NCBI GenBank assembly: GCA_944321635.1
Contig: CALULY010000001.1
Coordinates: 119,885 to 183,884, forward strand
From: an uncultured Bacteroidaceae bacterium
Lineage (GTDB): Bacteria; Bacteroidota; Bacteroidia; Bacteroidales; Bacteroidaceae
Reading direction: 5' to 3'
DNA length: 64,000 bases
Shown here one piece after another: positions 55,816 through 64,000 of the stretch (position 1 is its first letter; each line of letters starts with the position of its first letter). The notes under the pieces were generated by a model. The model did no database searches and had not been told where the DNA came from. It saw only the letters and a program-made list of their open reading frames with translations. Position numbers and translations under genes: made by a program.

Positions 55816-58140
55816 TCAGTCGAGGATTATCTCGTCGGCGAAGAGGAATGCTTGCTCGCCTGCGGCACGGTGCCATGAGGGCAGGGAAGCGTTTTTGAGC
55901 ACGACGCGGAAGTAGCGCGCTGTGGTCGGGTCGAAGTCTATCGCCTCGGTCTTGACCTGTACGGGCGTGCCCTCCACGGTCTCGGGGATGTCGCGGCTCG
56001 CCACTTCACGGAACTCTGTGCCGTTGTCCGAGGCGAGGACGGTGAGTTTGACCCCGTTCATGATGTAGTTTGGCACGTCGATGTCGAGGTTGATTGCCGC
56101 GTGGCTGACTTCCGTGGGCTTGCCGAGGTCGATGATGGCGTCGATGTCATTGCCTTTGAAGCCGAGCCAGCGGCCGTCGGAGTAGAGCTTGCTGCCGTAG
56201 AGGCCATCGACGAGCATCTGCGCGCCCTTGTTCTTGTATTGCAGGCTGGGTTGCTGCATGAGGCGTATGTCCTTGACGGTTGCCTTGTTGAACGTGAAGT
56301 CCTGGCTGATGGTCTTGACCACCGAGTCGCCGTCAAACTGGCTGGCGGTCAGCGTGCAGCTTTTGTTTATCTTGATCGTCCCGTCGTAGGCGGGGGACTC
56401 GGCCGTGGGCTGCTTGCCGTCAAGGGTGTAGCGGATGTTGCCTTCGCTGTTGCAGGCATAGAGCACAACGTCGTCAGTCCCGTCGGCAAAGTTGGGGTTT
56501 ATCTCCATCTGCACCTCAAACACGTGCTTGGCGTAGTTGAAGCTGTCGCGGTCAAAGAACTCGATGATGCGCGGCAGCCTGCCGAGGAAGGCATGGTAGT
56601 CGCGCCGCGACGGGTCGCACCACTGCACTTCGGCGAGGGCGCACATGCGGGGCAGGGCCATGTATTCGGCTTGGCGGAACGTGGGGATGTACTCCGTCCA
56701 GAGGTTTGCCTGCACGCCGAGGACGTGGCGGCTCTCGTCTGCGGTGAGCCCGTCCGGGACGGGGTTGAGCCCGTAGACTTTCTCGATTGGTATGTAGCCG
56801 TTGAATGCCAAAGGCTCGTCCTCGATGTCCTGCGTCTGGTAGTAGTCGAAGTAGAGGTGCGAGTTGGGGGTCATTATGGCATCGTGCTTTTGCTTGATGG
56901 CGGCGTAGCCTCCGTCCATGCCGCGCCATGACATGACGGTGGCGTTGGGACCTATGCCGCCCTCGAGGATCTCGTCCCATCCGATGACTTTGCGTCCTTT
57001 CTCTGCCAGGTGCTTCTCTATCTGCTGCATGAACCAGCTTTGCAGCTTTTGTTCGGCGGTGTGCGCGTCATCGTCCTTGAGCCCGAGCTGCTTGATGCGG
57101 GCTTGGCATTTGGGGCAGGCTTCCCAACGCACCTTGGGGCATTCGTCGCCGCCTATGTGCACGAATTCCGAGGGGAAAAGTTCCGTCACCTCGTCCATTA
57201 CGTCGTAGGCGAATTGCAGCACCGAGTCGTTGCCCACGCAGAGCACGTCGTCAAACACGCCCCACTTGGTTGCCGTCTTATATGGGCCTCCCGTGCAGCC
57301 CAGCTCCGGGTAGCTGGCCAGTGCGGCGAGCATGTGGCCCGGCAGGTCTATCTCGGGGATTATGGTGATGAAACGGTCTTGGGCATATTTGATGATGTCT
57401 TTGATCTCGTCAATCGTGTAGCATCCGCCGTACCTCTTGCCGTCAAATGTGTTGCTCTCGTTGTAGCCGACGACTGTCTCGTCCCTGTATGCCCCGACTT
57501 CGGTGAGGCGTGGGTATTTGGCTATCTCTATGCGCCAACCTTGGTCGTCGGTCAGGTGCCAGTGGAAGCGGTTCATGTTGTGGAACGCCAGCAGGTCGAT
57601 GTAGCGTTTCACCGAGTCGGCTGTGAAGAAGTGGCGGCTCACATCCAAGTGCATTCCACGGTAGCCGAAGCGGGGTTGGTCGTTGATCTCGACATTGGCG
57701 AACTTGACCTCCATCCCCTCGGCGCGTGCCGGGATTGCCTTGCGGAGGGTCTGCACGCCATAGAAAGTGCCGGCGGGTGTCGTACCGTTGACAATGATGT
57801 TGGCCTCGCTGACGTTGATGGTGTAGGCCTCGTTGTTGTCCGTGTTGAGCTGCGACATGAGGACAATGGAGTTTTCGCCACGTTCGGTGGTCGTCTCGGG
57901 CTTGTAGCCTGTGGCATCCTCGATGTAGCCGGCAAGGAAGCCCGCTATGCGCTCGATGTCGGGGTTGTTGTCGGGATAGACGATGGTGGTCTTGGCCGAA
58001 AGTGTGAACGGCTTGCCTTCGAGCCTCGTGATGTGGTTTGGCAAAGGGACGATGTTGAAGTCGGCTTCAACGTCCTTGCTGCCGCAGGCGGCGAGTGCCG
58101 CTCCCATCGCTAAGGCGAGTAGTTTGGATTTGAGTCTCAT
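55816..58140 (-). CDS. Beta-N-acetylhexosaminidase, GH20 lipoprotein
   Basis: This 774-aa exo-enzyme removes terminal beta-linked GlcNAc or GalNAc. It is a lipoprotein (LAACG, Cys19). An N-terminal GH20b domain (about 27-150) precedes the TIM barrel with the catalytic pair Asp332-Glu333 in HIGGDECPKVRW. Additional barrel signatures are MHLDVSRHFF, FHWHLTDDQGWRIE and KVIGWDEILEGG. The C-terminal 230 residues resemble chitobiase and F5/8-type carbohydrate-binding regions. It is the last gene of the operon after cutC (3-bp gap). Confidence 0.95.
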   Translation of the reverse strand: MRLKSKLLALAMGAALAACGSKDVEADFNIVPLPNHITRLEGKPFTLSAKTTIVYPDNNPDIERIAGFLAGYIEDATGYKPETTTERGENSIVLMSQLNTDNNEAYTINVSEANIIVNGTTPAGTFYGVQTLRKAIPARAEGMEVKFANVEINDQPRFGYRGMHLDVSRHFFTADSVKRYIDLLAFHNMNRFHWHLTDDQGWRIEIAKYPRLTEVGAYRDETVVGYNESNTFDGKRYGGCYTIDEIKDIIKYAQDRFITIIPEIDLPGHMLAALASYPELGCTGGPYKTATKWGVFDDVLCVGNDSVLQFAYDVMDEVTELFPSEFVHIGGDECPKVRWEACPKCQARIKQLGLKDDDAHTAEQKLQSWFMQQIEKHLAEKGRKVIGWDEILEGGIGPNATVMSWRGMDGGYAAIKQKHDAIMTPNSHLYFDYYQTQDIEDEPLAFNGYIPIEKVYGLNPVPDGLTADESRHVLGVQANLWTEYIPTFRQAEYMALPRMCALAEVQWCDPSRRDYHAFLGRLPRIIEFFDRDSFNYAKHVFEVQMEINPNFADGTDDVVLYACNSEGNIRYTLDGKQPTAESPAYDGTIKINKSCTLTASQFDGDSVVKTISQDFTFNKATVKDIRLMQQPSLQYKNKGAQMLVDGLYGSKLYSDGRWLGFKGNDIDAIIDLGKPTEVSHAAINLDIDVPNYIMNGVKLTVLASDNGTEFREVASRDIPETVEGTPVQVKTEAIDFDPTTARYFRVVLKNASLPSWHRAAGEQAFLFADEIILD

Positions 58141-58143
58141 GAT

Positions 58144-58902
58144 TCAGAGGTTTGTGATTATTGTTTTGAGTTGTTTGATCGTTTCAGTGTCGGTGATGCT
58201 GCGGGCATATTCGTCCGCTCCGTTGCCGCCCATGCTGATGGCCTCGTTCCTGAATGTCATCTGGCTGCCGATGGTTTTGCGGGCGGAAGCGTGGAATTCG
58301 GTCGCGCGGGTCTCCATGGCTATCCTTTTTATATTATGTGGATTGATGCCGCACCCTGGCATGATGATGATGCGCCCTGCCGCTTTGTCAACGAGCTGGC
58401 GGAGCAGGGGGATGCCTCTCACTGCGTCTGGCTGCTGGCCTGAGGTGAGTATGCGGTCAAAGCCGAGAGCAATGATGTCTTCCATCGCCGCCAATGGATT
58501 CCGGCATACGTCAAATGCGCGGTGGAAGGTGGTTGACATTCCGTCTGCGGCGGCAAGCAACAGCTCCAAGGCACGTTTGTCTATGTCACCGTCACTTGTC
58601 AGGCAGCCGAAGACCACGCCGTCCGCGCCGGCTTGTCGTGCGGCCTTTATGTCATCGGCCATTATCCTTATCTCCCTTTCGGTATAGAGGAAGTCGCCGC
58701 CACGGGGACGGATTATCACGTTCAGCCTCGTCGTGGTCAGCAGTTGCCTTGCAGCTATCATTTCTCCGTATGAAGGGGTCGTGCCGCCTTCACCCATCCC
58801 GGAGCATAGTTCCACCCGGTCAGCCCCGCCGTTTTGGGCATTGAGTGCGCTCTCGGCGGAGTAGGCGCAGTTTTCAAGCAGTCGTGTCATCTCTTGTCTC
58901 AT
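58144..58902 (-). CDS. cutC: CutC-family protein
   Basis: This 252-aa TIM-barrel protein matches CutC (ADRVELCSGMGEGGTTPSYG, VIIRPRGGDFLYTEREI, GADGVVFGCL, TFHRAFDVCRNP, DRILTSGQQPDA, ILPGCGINPHNI-like IMPGCGINPHNI). CutC was named for copper homeostasis but its biochemical role is disputed. The start at 58902 directly follows the beta-mannosidase stop (58903-58905); a second ATG at 58890 is possible. The gene is sandwiched between two exoglycosidases, which argues for a part in glycan metabolism rather than copper handling. Confidence 0.9.
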   Translation of the reverse strand: MRQEMTRLLENCAYSAESALNAQNGGADRVELCSGMGEGGTTPSYGEMIAARQLLTTTRLNVIIRPRGGDFLYTEREIRIMADDIKAARQAGADGVVFGCLTSDGDIDKRALELLLAAADGMSTTFHRAFDVCRNPLAAMEDIIALGFDRILTSGQQPDAVRGIPLLRQLVDKAAGRIIIMPGCGINPHNIKRIAMETRATEFHASARKTIGSQMTFRNEAISMGGNGADEYARSITDTETIKQLKTIITNL

Positions 58903-61482
58903 TTAGTGTGTGTCGGTCAGTGTCCGTATCCTTATGCCATTGAGTGCGTCATCGGTGAGGTTGTCGCCTGATAGCACTACGGTCTTGGTCTCACCTGCCT
59001 GGATGTCAAAGTAGTTGTCGCTGAAGTCTATGCCTTGTGCAGGAATCTCGATGAACACATCTTTTGCCAGGCAGTCTGTGGTCAATGTCAATGTGGCTTT
59101 GTCCCCGTCGCGGTTGACAGTGTGGCAAACAGTCGGCCGTGGCAGGTCGAGGTCACGTGGTTTCAGGAAGTAGTGCTTGCTGGAGTACATGGTCTTCCCG
59201 TCTTTCTCCACCCTGACGTCAAGCAAAGTCTTTGCCTTCATGTCATCGGCAACGATGTCTGCTGTCGTTAATGAGGTGACTTTGGCAGTAGCGTTTGGCG
59301 CTATATGGCATTTGACTTCGTGCCGTGACAGCTTGTTGCCATGGAAGTCCTCCAATGTCAACACGATGTTGCATCCCTCAATTGCCTCCAGCTTGTCGGA
59401 GATGGTGTACACGTCCAGCCTTTCCCCGTCCTCAACGACAGAGACAATGATCGGTGCGAAGGCATCCCTCGAATGGTAGTAGAGGGCTTTTTTGTTGCCA
59501 TAATAGTCTATCGCCGACCACGAGATTGCCGGCCAGCAGTCATTAAGCTGCCAGTACAGGCTGCCCATGCAGACAGGGCGGTTGCGACGGTTGGCCACGA
59601 TGCAATGTGCGATGCCGTGCCCTTGGACGAGTTGGCTGAGATAAACGAAGTCATCGAAGTCGCGCGGTGCGTCGTAGTAGCTGGTTATGTAGTGCATGAT
59701 GGTCTCATTGCCCGTGCTGCTCTTTTGCCTGTGGCGCATGACCTCGGAATTTATGTCCATGTCGGCATCGGTCGCGAATGTCCTTATCGTCTTCATCTCA
59801 GGGAAAGACTCGATGCCAAATTCGCTGACAAACCGCAGGTCGAGCGTATCCATCACTTCAAACAGCTCCTTGCCATACCACAGCCCCCAGTAGTGGCTGT
59901 CACCCATAGTGAATGTCGCCGGACGTCCCCAGTTGGCCGTGTCAGGCGAGGTGTGTACGTAGCTGCGCCCTCCATCCAGTTCGGCCACACGTCCATGCAA
60001 AAGCTCCTTGAACAAACGGTCATAGTCGCGGCGCATCTTGGTGAAAGTGGTGTCATCATACCGGCGTGACCATCCCCAGTACTTGATGCCCTCGGAGATC
60101 TCATTGTTGCCGCACCACAGCACGAGGCATGGGTGGTTGCGCAGCCTGCGGATGTTGTCGTCGGCTTCCTCCCTCACGTTCTCCAGGAAGTCCGGTGTGG
60201 CAGGGTAGGTGGAACAACCAAACATGAAGTCCTGCCAGACCATTATGCCGTTGCGGTCAGCCAGTTCGTAGAAATAATCGTCCTCATAGACACCTCCGCC
60301 CCAGACCCTGACCATGTTGATGTTGGCCGCGACGAGGTCCTTGAACAACCGTTCGTAGTCCTCCCGTCCGACGTTGGTCAGCGTGATGTCCTGCGGTATG
60401 TAGTTGGCACCCTTGGCAAAGACTGGTTGCCCGTTGACGCGGAAGTAGAAACTGCGCCCGACAGAGTCCGCCTCGCTCACAAATTCCACCTCCCTTATGC
60501 CGACCTGGTGGTGGTGGCGTGCCAGGATGCGCCCGTCGCTGGCGGTGACGGTTGTCTCGATGTCATACAAGGCCGGTTCGCCCCAGCCGTTTGGCATCCA
60601 CAACCGTGGCGCGTCGATGCCGAGATCCAGGTTTGACGTGTTCCCGCCTGGCGCGAGGCGCAGCGCGGTGCTTGCCTTTGCGACAGTCTCGCCGCCGTAG
60701 GAGCATGAGACCTCCACCGTCGCGTCTACCGCCGCAGTGCTGTTGTTGGCTATGCTTATCACGTTGCCGACCACCGCCCGCCCGCCATTGCCGAGCGTCG
60801 TGGTCGAATGCACGTCGTCAATCTTGCAACCGTTGTAGAAGTGCAGCCTGATGCCTCTCCACACGCCGCACGTCACTTGCCGCAGTCCCCAGTCCCATCC
60901 GTAGTGGTAGGGCGCTTTGCGGGCATAGACGCTCAAATGCCTTTCGTCCTTGTCATTGTCTGCTGGATAGTTGATGCCCTGTCGCTGGTAGTCGCCAAGC
61001 ACCGCCCTTGTGGCGGAAGTGAAGCGCACCGCCAGGCGGTTCTCCCCATCCTGCAGCAGGTGGCGCACCTCCTTCTGGTGGCGGACAAACATATTGCGCG
61101 TCTTTGCCACCGCCACCCCGTTGATGCTGACCTCGGCGAAAGTGTCGAGACCGTCCATCTCCAGCGCGACATTGGTGTAGCCGTCCAGTTCATCGCGCGA
61201 TAGGTCAAATGTCGTGGCATAAGTCCAGTCGGAATCCTCCACCCATCGGTTGCCGTATTCATTCAGTCCCACAAACGGGTCGTCAATCATCCCGTGGCGC
61301 AACAGGTCGGCATGGACTGTCCCAGGCACGCGGGCATCCAGCCATTGCCATCCAGCCGTGTCGCAGTGGAATGCCCAGCCTGTCTCCAGTGCCACAGTCT
61401 TGAATGCCTCTGCCGTCTGAGGGCGCACCTGCAATGTCGCCATGATGTTGAGCGCGATGAGCGCGATTAAAACCCTGTTCAT
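58903..61482 (-). CDS. Beta-mannosidase, GH2
   Basis: This 859-aa exoglycosidase has a signal peptide (about 1-25). The GH2 sandwich/Ig/TIM-barrel order is present: N-terminal jelly roll with WVEDSDWTYATTFDL, the barrel with MVRVWGGGVYEDDYFYEL, acid/base Glu461 in LWCGNNEISEG and nucleophile Glu554 in FVSEFGIESFPEM. LYWQLNDCWPAISWS is diagnostic of beta-mannosidases. It removes terminal beta-1,4-mannose, for example from the Man-beta-GlcNAc of N-glycan cores. A -7 promoter element lies 27 bp upstream. Confidence 0.94.
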   Translation of the reverse strand: MNRVLIALIALNIMATLQVRPQTAEAFKTVALETGWAFHCDTAGWQWLDARVPGTVHADLLRHGMIDDPFVGLNEYGNRWVEDSDWTYATTFDLSRDELDGYTNVALEMDGLDTFAEVSINGVAVAKTRNMFVRHQKEVRHLLQDGENRLAVRFTSATRAVLGDYQRQGINYPADNDKDERHLSVYARKAPYHYGWDWGLRQVTCGVWRGIRLHFYNGCKIDDVHSTTTLGNGGRAVVGNVISIANNSTAAVDATVEVSCSYGGETVAKASTALRLAPGGNTSNLDLGIDAPRLWMPNGWGEPALYDIETTVTASDGRILARHHHQVGIREVEFVSEADSVGRSFYFRVNGQPVFAKGANYIPQDITLTNVGREDYERLFKDLVAANINMVRVWGGGVYEDDYFYELADRNGIMVWQDFMFGCSTYPATPDFLENVREEADDNIRRLRNHPCLVLWCGNNEISEGIKYWGWSRRYDDTTFTKMRRDYDRLFKELLHGRVAELDGGRSYVHTSPDTANWGRPATFTMGDSHYWGLWYGKELFEVMDTLDLRFVSEFGIESFPEMKTIRTFATDADMDINSEVMRHRQKSSTGNETIMHYITSYYDAPRDFDDFVYLSQLVQGHGIAHCIVANRRNRPVCMGSLYWQLNDCWPAISWSAIDYYGNKKALYYHSRDAFAPIIVSVVEDGERLDVYTISDKLEAIEGCNIVLTLEDFHGNKLSRHEVKCHIAPNATAKVTSLTTADIVADDMKAKTLLDVRVEKDGKTMYSSKHYFLKPRDLDLPRPTVCHTVNRDGDKATLTLTTDCLAKDVFIEIPAQGIDFSDNYFDIQAGETKTVVLSGDNLTDDALNGIRIRTLTDTH

Positions 61483-61508
61483 CGGGGGTAGTTAAGCTAA
61501 AGTCTTGA

Positions 61509-61516
61509 CAAATATA
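61509..61516 (-). promoter_or_regulatory. Candidate promoter of the mannosidase-cutC-hexosaminidase operon
   Basis: On the minus strand TATATTTG matches TAnnTTTG, 27 bp before the ATG of the beta-mannosidase. No -33 TTTG at standard spacing. Confidence 0.5.
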
Positions 61517-61566
61517 GTGCAATATTCGATGATGCCCCCACGCCGCCCCGTTTTTCCTGCCCTCCA

Positions 61567-61861
61567 TCTCCCGGGAAAAGGCTGGTGAGGCCGGGCATGA
61601 AGTCGCATTGCCCGTATTGGAAAGTCCCATCGGGTCTGGCATAAAGTTGGATTAGGTAGGACATAAAGTTCAATGCCTCCTAATGAAAAGTATATTCAGA
61701 AGTTTTGTTTATATATTCAAAAGTTCTGTTTATATAAACAAAAGTTCTGAATATATAAACAGAACTTCTGTTTTTACTTTATGTACGGGGAAAAAGAACT
61801 TTAGGCCTGACTTGAGTGAACTTTAGGCCTGACATCATCGAAGTTTCGGTCCGGCGTCACC
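61567..61861. repeat. Dispersed 295-bp 22-bp-phased element, copy E
   Basis: Six 22-bp units run at 61567-61698 (CCCGGGAAAAGGCTGGTGA first; GGTCTGGCATAAAGTTGG at 61633; GGTAGGACATAAAGTTC at 61655). A 75-bp core lies at 61699-61773, and four inverted units at 61774-61861 (ACTTTATGTACGGGG, GAACTTTAGGCCTGAC twice, ending GTCCGGCGTCACC). Compared with copies A-D there is exactly one extra left unit. It lies in the divergent gap between the beta-mannosidase and alanine dehydrogenase genes. Confidence 0.9.
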
Positions 61862-62105
61862 TGGTCTGTCCACGATGTCCACGTCGTTGATGCCCGTCGC
61901 CTTCGTCCCAGGCACCGGGGTGGCGCGCGTTGTGGCTTTTGCCGTCCGAAGTGACATTTGCAAAGCAAAAAGCGGGAGCTACGGCGGTTTTTGAGTGTAG
62001 GGGGCTGTGTTTTTTCTCAAATAATGCAAATAATGTTGTCATTTTGTCTTGCCGATGTGCAGGCAGGGGCTATTTTTATGGTCGGTAAAACTTAAATCGA
62101 CAGAT

Positions 62106-63212
62106 ATGATTATCGGAGTTCCAAAAGAAATCAAAAACAATGAGAACAGGGTGGCGATGACCCCCGCCGGAGTTAAAGAGTTGGTGGCGCGTGGCCACAA
62201 GGTCTATGTGCAACGCACGGCAGGCGAGGGGAGCGGGTTTGACGACGCAGCTTATGAGGAGGCCGGGGCTGAGATGCTGCCGGGCATCGAGGATGTCTAT
62301 GCGGCCGCCGAGATGATCGTCAAGGTCAAGGAGCCGGTGGCGAGCGAGTACGGTCTCGTGCGCGACGGGCAACTTGTCTTCACATATTTCCACTTTGCCA
62401 GCGACGAGGCGCTTACCCGCGCGATGCTTGAGAGCGGTGCGACGTGCATTGCCTACGAGACGGTCTGCGACAAAGGCAGGCATCTGCCGTTGCTTGTGCC
62501 GATGAGCGAGGTGGCAGGGCGTATGTCCGTGCAGGAGGGGGCGCGCTTCCTCGAAAAGCCGCAGGGCGGCAAAGGAAAGCTGCTGGGCGGCGTGCCAGGG
62601 GTGAAGCCCGCCAAGGTGCTGGTGCTGGGCGGAGGTGTCGTGGGCACCAATGCCGCCGTGATGGCTGCCGGGCTTGGCGCTGACGTGACCATAGCGGACA
62701 TCTCGTTGCCGAGGCTGCGCTATCTGGACGAGATGATGCCGAGGAACGTCAAGACGCTCTATTCGTCACGGCACAACATCGAGACCGAGCTGCCGGACAC
62801 AGACCTCGTGATCGGGGCGGTGCTTATCCCGGGCGCAAAGGCTCCGCATTTGCTCACGGCCGATATGCTGCGGCTCATGCGCAAGGGCAGTGTCCTTGTC
62901 GATGTCGCCATCGACCAAGGCGGATGCTTTGAGACATCGCATCCGACGACGCACGCCGAGCCGACCTATGAGGTTGACGGCATCGTGCACTACTGCGTGG
63001 CTAACATCCCGGGCGCAGTGCCTTACACCTCGACGCTGGCGTTGACCAACGCGACGTTGCCATACGTCCTGCGCCTTGCCGACATGGGCTGGCGGGAGGC
63101 TTGCCAAGCGGACGAGGGGCTCGCGGCCGGTGTCAACATCGTCAAGGGCAAGGTGGTGTTCCCCGCCGTTGCTGAGGCTTTCGGACTGAAGTGCGGCAAG
63201 CTCAAGCTGTGA
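62106..63212 (+). CDS. ald: Alanine dehydrogenase
   Basis: This 368-aa NAD enzyme interconverts pyruvate, ammonia and L-alanine. It starts MIIGVPKEIKNNENRVAMTP, the universal opening of Ald. The pyruvate-binding region is KVKEPVASEYGLVRDGQLVF; the NAD-binding fold is VLVLGGGVVGTNAAV. The C-terminal AKAPHLLTADMLRLMRKGSV and YCVANIPGAVPYTSTLALTN are typical. A long in-frame upstream extension to 62049 lacks similarity and is rejected. A strong terminator follows after 31 bp. Confidence 0.96.
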   Translation: MIIGVPKEIKNNENRVAMTPAGVKELVARGHKVYVQRTAGEGSGFDDAAYEEAGAEMLPGIEDVYAAAEMIVKVKEPVASEYGLVRDGQLVFTYFHFASDEALTRAMLESGATCIAYETVCDKGRHLPLLVPMSEVAGRMSVQEGARFLEKPQGGKGKLLGGVPGVKPAKVLVLGGGVVGTNAAVMAAGLGADVTIADISLPRLRYLDEMMPRNVKTLYSSRHNIETELPDTDLVIGAVLIPGAKAPHLLTADMLRLMRKGSVLVDVAIDQGGCFETSHPTTHAEPTYEVDGIVHYCVANIPGAVPYTSTLALTNATLPYVLRLADMGWREACQADEGLAAGVNIVKGKVVFPAVAEAFGLKCGKLKL

Positions 63213-63243
63213 CGCGGCAGGACTGTTTGCCAGCATGAAATGT

Positions 63244-63277
63244 TAAGTCCGCGACGGGGCGACCCGTCGCGGACTTA
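63244..63277. terminator. Bidirectional terminator
   Basis: A perfect 15-bp stem TAAGTCCGCGACGGG (63244-63258) and CCCGTCGCGGACTTA (63263-63277) has a GCGA loop. It separates the convergent ald and porin genes. A/T-rich sequence follows on the plus strand (TGTTATACCATATATATAA). Confidence 0.85.
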
Positions 63278-63310
63278 TGTTATACCATATATATAATATG
63301 TAGCCCCGTG

Positions 63311-64000
63311 TCAGAAGCGGAGCATCACTTCAAAGACGAGTTTGTCCTGCTCGCTCTCGTTGATCAGCGCGCCGTCGTCGTAGAAGTATTTCTCGTAGTT
63401 GACCCTTATGTCCGCCCTGAACGGTTTGGCAAGGCTCAGTGTCACGCCTCCCGTGGCACGGTGGCGTTGCGAGTCGGTCATCACGGCCGCCCCGTTCTCT
63501 TCGTTGACGGTGATGCCGTCCCAGTGGTCGGTCATCATGTCATAGCGGGCGAGGATGGAAATCTTCTGGAACACCCTCTTGAGCGGTATGTCGTAGTTTG
63601 CGAATGCGTTGACCGAGTGCACGTCTTTGAATTTGCCGTGTGTGTAGTGCTTGTACAGGTATTCTGCCTCGACGTGCAACCCGCCGATGTTGACGTAGCT
63701 GCCGATGTCGTGCATGAATATGTTGTTGTCGAGCGGCGCGATTTTCTGTGTGCTGAGTGTGATGTTGAGGCATTCGACGGGGAACACTTGCGCCTTGAAC
63801 GAGTAGTTGGCCTTGCGCGTCCACCGCTTTTGCCCGTCCTCGGTTATGTCGTCAAATCCGTTGAAAAGCCCGCCTTGGAGGATGAGCGGGAAGTCTTTGA
63901 GACGGTATTCCAGAGTGAAACCGACGTCACGCACGTCCCCGACTTGCTTGGCGATGAACGAGCGGTTGGCGAAGTACTGCTGGTGCGGCGAGCGGTGCGC
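63311..64000 (-). CDS. Phosphate-selective OprP/OprO-type porin, C-terminal part
   Basis: The gene runs off the window; 229 C-terminal residues are visible, from HQQYFANRSFIAKQVGDVR to the C-terminal KLVFEVMLRF, whose terminal Phe is the outer-membrane signal. Alternating amphipathic strands (GFTLEYRLKDFPLILQGGLF, INVGGLHVEAEYLYKHY-like IGGLHVEAEYLYKHY, ISILARYDMMTD, ADIRVNYEKYFYDD) match the beta barrel of Bacteroidales phosphate-selective porin-like proteins. Ligand unproven. The N-terminus and promoter lie outside the window. Confidence 0.8.
   Translation of the reverse strand, partial: AHRSPHQQYFANRSFIAKQVGDVRDVGFTLEYRLKDFPLILQGGLFNGFDDITEDGQKRWTRKANYSFKAQVFPVECLNITLSTQKIAPLDNNIFMHDIGSYVNIGGLHVEAEYLYKHYTHGKFKDVHSVNAFANYDIPLKRVFQKISILARYDMMTDHWDGITVNEENGAAVMTDSQRHRATGGVTLSLAKPFRADIRVNYEKYFYDDGALINESEQDKLVFEVMLRF

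Overview
This is a 64-kb chromosomal segment of a Bacteroidota, order Bacteroidales. A gut family such as Muribaculaceae fits the moderately high GC and gene content, but the family is an inference. The order-level evidence is direct: promoters of the Bacteroides type (TTTG, about 19-20 bp, TAnnTTTG), few Shine-Dalgarno sites, a short primary sigma factor of about 289 aa, an ATP synthase operon ordered beta-epsilon-a-c-b-delta-alpha-gamma, the block ssb-gldE-gldD-phosphopantetheinyl transferase, an S46 dipeptidyl-peptidase, SusC-like and porin-type outer-membrane proteins, and an anaerobic sulfatase-type maturase. No tRNA, rRNA, CRISPR array, prophage or transposase gene was seen. Nearly all the DNA is compact housekeeping sequence, with a few long intergenic gaps.

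Layout. 0-10 kb: the end of a DJ-1 family gene, ispD-recG, a Nudix/PAP2 pair, a sugar-isomerase-like gene, a membrane-anchored NUC1-type nuclease, mltG and, convergently, a PgpH-type HD phosphodiesterase. 10-18 kb: a small nucleotidyltransferase-like gene and the complete F1Fo ATP synthase operon on the minus strand. 18-28 kb: a TPR gene, a DAHP synthase/chorismate mutase fusion, a lipoprotein phosphoesterase, a DPP7-type peptidase with a radical-SAM maturase, a WalJ-like MBL hydrolase and mlaEF. 28-36 kb: primary sigma factor, gyrA, a TPR protein, a tiny coiled-coil gene with its own promoter and terminator, ssb, gldE, gldD and an Sfp-type transferase. 36-48 kb: two adjacent paralogous membrane proteins of unknown function, uvrB, a UDP-glucuronate decarboxylase, a MATE transporter, lysA-lysC, miaA and a pRiA4b ORF-3-like gene. 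48-64 kb: a clostripain lipoprotein, fhs, a TonB-dependent receptor with a surface beta-helix lipoprotein, a beta-mannosidase/CutC/beta-hexosaminidase operon, alanine dehydrogenase and a truncated phosphate-selective-type porin.

The most unusual content is non-coding. Five intergenic gaps each carry one copy of a quasi-palindromic element of 273-295 bp, all in the same orientation. Each copy has a central AT-rich core of 75-76 bp (repeat period 21 bp) flanked by 22-bp units that are inverted relative to each other across the core. Words in the left units recur as reverse complements in the right units of the same copy. The words differ between copies, which suggests covariation and therefore hairpin or cruciform pairing, or paired protein sites. 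Two further kinds of 22-bp-phased arrays lie at 2.9 kb and 43.6 kb (related to each other) and at 48.1 kb (a different word). The strongest unknown protein candidate is the paralogous pair at 36.9-39.2 kb.
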